Below are positions 5,088 to 7,431 of a DNA stretch of 7,431 nt, piece after piece (the stretch's first letter is position 1; each line of letters starts with the position of its first letter). The DNA comes from Methanomicrobiales archaeon (GTDB lineage Archaea > Halobacteriota > Methanomicrobia > Methanomicrobiales > JACTUA01): contig JAJRCS010000200.1 in NCBI GenBank assembly GCA_028678815.1, positions 1-7,431 on the forward strand, given 5' to 3'. The notes beneath the pieces were generated by a model, which saw only the letters and a program-made list of their open reading frames with translations, had not been told where the DNA came from and did not search any database. Both the position numbers and the translations under genes were made by a program.

Positions 5088-6875
5088 TTGGAATCGGTCA
5101 AGGATCTTGAGGACTTCGCGGTGATCAAGGGGATCCTCAGGGACGAGCCCGGCGGGATGACGGTCACCGAGCTCGCCCGTGCCCTGGGGAGGACGAAGAA
5201 CACGGTGGGGAGATACCTCGACATCCTCCATGCCTCCGGCCAGGTCGAGATGCGCATGTTCGGCAGGGCAAAGGTCTTCACCCTGACGAGGAGGGTCCCC
5301 CTTTCGCAGCTCTTCTCTCACACACCGGAGATGATGATGATCCTGGACCGGGATCACCGGGTTCTCCAGGTCAATGACCCCTTCCTCCGGCTCCTCTCCC
5401 TTCCGCGGGAGGGGGTGGTGGGGAAGAACCTCGCCTTCCTCCCGGTGCATGAGGCGGGGATCCAGGAGCTGGTCCAGTCCCTCGTCGGCTCCCTCAGGGA
5501 GGAGAGGGCCGATACCGACCTCCTCCTTTCCGACGGGGAGGAACGCACCTTCCATGCCAAGATCATCCCCATCCTCCTCGAGGACGGGACCCGGGGATCC
5601 ACGGTGATGCTCGAGGACCAGACCCGGGTGCACCAGGCAGAGAAGGCCCTCCGGGAGTCGGAGAAGAAGTACCGGGAGCTCGTGGAGAACGCGAACTCCA
5701 TCATCCTAAAGATGGACCTTGCCGGCACGGTGACCTTCTTCAACGAGTACGCCGAGAGGTTCTTCGGCTTCTCCCGCGACGAGATCCTCGGGAAGAAGGT
5801 CATCGGGACCATCGTCCCCCCGACGGAGAGCTCGGGACGCGACCTCGAGCTCATGATCGCCCGTCTCCTCTCCCATACCGAGGAGTTCCAGAGCAACGAG
5901 AACGAGAATATCACGAGGGACGGGAGGAGGGTCTGGATCCACTGGTCCAACAGGACGATTTCAGACGACCGGGGGAACCCCGTCGGGGTCCTTTCGGTGG
6001 GCGACGACATCAGCGATCACCGCCGCCTCGACGAGCAGCTCCGGGCGAGCGAACGGAGGTTCCGGGACCTCGCGGACCTCCTCCCCCAGCCCGTCTTCGA
6101 GGCCGATGCCGCGGGAACCCTCCTCTTCGCGAACCGCCAGGCCTACCTCACCTTCGGGTACGAGCCCGGGGAGCTCCAGGGGAAGGTCCAGGTGATCGAC
6201 ATGATCGCCCCGGAGGACCGGGAACGGGCGCAGGCGTCCATCGGGAGGATGCTCCGGGAGGGGATGCTCGGGAAGGAGGAGTACTCCGCCCTCCGGAAGG
6301 GAGGGGGCCGCTTCCCTATCGTGAACTATTCTGCGCCCATCCGGGAAAGCGATCGCATCATCGGCTTCCGGGGGATCGCCATCGATCTCACCCCGCAGAA
6401 GGCGGCCGAGTCAGAGCTCAGGAAGGAGCGGGACTTCACCGATGCCGTCCTCCATACCCTCGATTCCCTCGTCGTGGTCCTGGACAGGGAGGCGAGGATC
6501 GTGCGGTTCAACCATGCCTGCGAGGCGCTCACCGGCTATGCCGAGGAGGAGGTAAGAGGACGCCCCTTCAGGGATATCTTCCTCCTGCCGGAGGAGGCGG
6601 TGGCCGTGATGCAGGTCTTCGATGGACTCGTGGAGGGCAGGGGCCCCCTGCGGCTCAGCAACAGCTGGGTGACGAAGGGCGGGGAGCCCCGGTTCATCAG
6701 CTGGTCCTGCACGGGCCTCCGTGACGAAACAGGGGCCGTCACCCACGTGATCGGCACCGGGATCGACATGACCGACCACCGTCGGCTGGAGGAGGAGCTC
6801 GGGAGGTATAAGAACGGCTCCGGATCGCAGCCGGATCCATCTCCCCCCCAATCATGCTCCCTGAATCCCTCATGA
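5088..6875 (+). CDS. One-component regulator: winged-helix HTH plus four PAS domains
   Basis: A 595-residue cytoplasmic protein starting at TTG with a GGAG site seven bases upstream. Residues about 9-70 form a winged helix-turn-helix: MTVTELARALGRTKNTVGRY as helix-turn-helix, then a wing at GQVEMRMFGRAKVFTLT. PAS domains follow at about 75-180, 190-312, 320-438 and 446-566; linkers R-E-S-E-K-K-Y-R and A-S-E-R-R-F-R and the D-x-T/S-D-H-R-R-L endings mark their edges. The last 20 residues are Pro/Ser-rich and probably disordered. No histidine-kinase, receiver or other output domain exists, so the HTH is the likely output and the PAS domains the sensors, with ligand or cofactor unknown. HTH-PAS proteins of this style are common in Methanomicrobiales. 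It is divergent from the ABC operon with a 119-bp shared promoter region that carries three repeats, suggesting control of itself and the operon. That target is inferred. Confidence 0.92.
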   Translation: MESVKDLEDFAVIKGILRDEPGGMTVTELARALGRTKNTVGRYLDILHASGQVEMRMFGRAKVFTLTRRVPLSQLFSHTPEMMMILDRDHRVLQVNDPFLRLLSLPREGVVGKNLAFLPVHEAGIQELVQSLVGSLREERADTDLLLSDGEERTFHAKIIPILLEDGTRGSTVMLEDQTRVHQAEKALRESEKKYRELVENANSIILKMDLAGTVTFFNEYAERFFGFSRDEILGKKVIGTIVPPTESSGRDLELMIARLLSHTEEFQSNENENITRDGRRVWIHWSNRTISDDRGNPVGVLSVGDDISDHRRLDEQLRASERRFRDLADLLPQPVFEADAAGTLLFANRQAYLTFGYEPGELQGKVQVIDMIAPEDRERAQASIGRMLREGMLGKEEYSALRKGGGRFPIVNYSAPIRESDRIIGFRGIAIDLTPQKAAESELRKERDFTDAVLHTLDSLVVVLDREARIVRFNHACEALTGYAEEEVRGRPFRDIFLLPEEAVAVMQVFDGLVEGRGPLRLSNSWVTKGGEPRFISWSCTGLRDETGAVTHVIGTGIDMTDHRRLEEELGRYKNGSGSQPDPSPPQSCSLNPS

Positions 6876-6910
6876 GATGTCCGTCGTGAAGGTTCCCACC
6901 GGCACATCTC
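6874..6910 (+). terminator. Imperfect hairpin at the end of the HTH-PAS gene
   Basis: GAGATGT (6874-6880), overlapping the stop codon, pairs perfectly with ACATCTC (6904-6910), with some extra CCG/CGG pairing inside. No T-run follows directly, although T-rich sequence occurs from 6931. It could aid termination or protect the transcript end, but the support is modest. Confidence 0.3.
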
Positions 6911-6922
6911 CGGCCCAATACC

Positions 6923-6930
6923 CTTATACG
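6923..6930 (+). promoter_or_regulatory. TATA box of the DUF4389 gene (leaderless)
   Basis: CTTATACG is centred about 27 bases before the ATG at 6954. Archaeal transcription starts about 25 bases past the TATA centre, so the mRNA should begin at or within a few bases of the start codon. No Shine-Dalgarno sequence precedes the ATG (CTCTATCTGGT), which agrees with a leaderless message. Confidence 0.5.
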
Positions 6931-6953
6931 TTTCCGCATTTTCTCTATCTGGT

Positions 6954-7307
6954 ATGCCAGAAGACGTGAACCCGGAAGCACCGAAAAGCCCTCCACTGAG
7001 CCAGCTTTTCGTGTACGAACGACCGGCGGGGCGGATCGAGCTCCTCGTCCGGATCGTGTACTGGATCCTTATTGGTATCGTGGCATGGGTATATGGCCTC
7101 ATCGCAGGAGTCTGCACGTTCATCCAGTGGTTCGTGATCCTGATCCTGGGACGGAGGAGCGAGGGGCTCTCCATCTTCATCCAGGGATACCTGGAGTACC
7201 ATGTCCACGTGCTCAGCTACATCTCCCTCATGACCGACCGGCGGCCGGCCATCCTCCCGGTCAAGGTAAGGATCTACGAGGAGGGCCCTATCGGGGAGAA
7301 GACGTAG
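6954..7307 (+). CDS. DUF4389 family small membrane protein
   Basis: A 117-residue protein. A polar, proline-rich N-terminus (1-17) leads to a hydrophobic stretch of about 29-65 (ELLVRIVYWILIGIVAWVYG and on through WFVILILG), enough for one long or two short membrane helices. The pattern R-x-x-x-L-L-V-R, then I-Q-W-F-V-I-L-I-L-G-R-R-S-E-G-L, then Y-L-E-Y-H-V-H-V-L-S-Y and L-M-T-D-R matches what I know of DUF4389, a family of unknown function found in bacteria and archaea. Length is typical or slightly short. The gene follows the HTH-PAS gene by 78 bases on the same strand and seems to have its own promoter, so a functional link to the regulator is not implied. Codon use matches the neighbours. 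The family call is fairly sure; the function is unknown. Confidence 0.85.
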   Translation: MPEDVNPEAPKSPPLSQLFVYERPAGRIELLVRIVYWILIGIVAWVYGLIAGVCTFIQWFVILILGRRSEGLSIFIQGYLEYHVHVLSYISLMTDRRPAILPVKVRIYEEGPIGEKT

Positions 7308-7337
7308 AATAAGACCTGCTGACAGGAAGGCATTCTC

Positions 7338-7347
7338 ATCTTTTTTA
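7338..7347 (+). terminator. T-run terminator after DUF4389
   Basis: TCTTTTTTA lies about 33 bases past the DUF4389 stop. Archaeal RNA polymerase commonly terminates at T-runs without a hairpin. A 6-bp inverted repeat (TATCAG 7346-7351, CTGATA 7359-7364) lies just after rather than before the T-run, so it is not a bacterial-type terminator for this strand. Confidence 0.5.
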
Positions 7348-7395
7348 TCAGAGTGTCCCTGATACACCTGAAGGAAATACAGAGAATAGTTCTGA

Positions 7396-7431
7396 GGCCG
7401 GGGCCGAGATTCGAACCCGGGTCGGGGGATC
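7396..7431 (-). tRNA. tRNA 3' part, probably tRNA-His, cut by window edge
   Basis: The minus strand gives a complete T arm: stem CCGGG, loop TTCGAAT, stem CTCGG (one G-U pair). The 3' acceptor strand CCCCGGC and discriminator C73 at 7396 follow. No CCA is encoded, which is normal for many archaeal tRNAs. C73 is a hallmark of tRNA-His. The first visible bases, GATCCCC, also fit positions 37-43 of a tRNA-His arm (TGTGGATCCCC style), with a 4-base variable loop. The anticodon lies outside the window, so the identity is a strong guess rather than a reading. Confidence 0.8.

Noticed and set aside
5081..5110. ATG at 5081 as start of the HTH-PAS gene or of a leader peptide
   Set aside because: It is out of frame and stops after nine codons. 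It sits only one base after the GGAG, too close for normal initiation, while the TTG at 5088 has proper spacing.
5034..5633. Minus-strand frame of 199 codons over the HTH-PAS start
   Set aside because: It is antisense to the HTH and first PAS domain, and the translation has no recognisable motif.

Overview
The window looks like a piece of a high-GC methanogenic archaeon, most likely order Methanomicrobiales (Methanoculleus or Methanofollis-like). The evidence is the dense set of multi-PAS signalling proteins of a style common in that group, archaeal TATA-type promoters (including a perfect TTTATATA), an exported COG1361-type protein paired with a MacB-like ABC transporter, a DUF4389 membrane protein, and a tRNA end without an encoded CCA. 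The genus is an inference from composition and protein style, not a proof.

Layout. Positions 1-1682 (minus strand) hold the N-terminal 560 codons of a receiver/multi-PAS signalling protein that runs off the left edge; it appears to start at CTG. Positions 1792-4968 (minus strand) are a compact three-gene operon, read from right to left: an exported, membrane-anchored beta-sandwich protein (COG1361 type), a MacB/FtsX-type ABC permease, and its ATPase. The first two genes overlap by 19 bp and the last two are 4 bp apart. A 119-bp AT-rich gap (4969-5087) separates this operon from a divergent plus-strand gene (5088-6875) encoding a winged-helix DNA-binding domain followed by four PAS domains and no kinase. 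The gap holds a TATA box for the operon and three repeats at exact 13-bp spacing, a good candidate operator. Positions 6954-7307 (plus) encode a small DUF4389 membrane protein, probably from a leaderless mRNA. The right edge (7396-7431, minus) is the 3' part of a tRNA, probably tRNA-His.

How the parts may work together. The HTH-PAS protein can sense a small molecule, redox state or gas through its PAS domains and act directly on DNA as a one-component regulator. Its obvious target is the shared divergent promoter, so it probably controls itself and/or the ABC operon. The ABC operon resembles tripartite MacB-type machines that do mechanical work on substrates outside the membrane, with the COG1361 protein in the place of a periplasmic adaptor. 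The receiver-PAS protein next door is probably the front half of a hybrid kinase; its link to the operon is only by position. Individually these families are known. The least described aspect is the pairing of the sensor, the repeat-bearing operator and the exporter.
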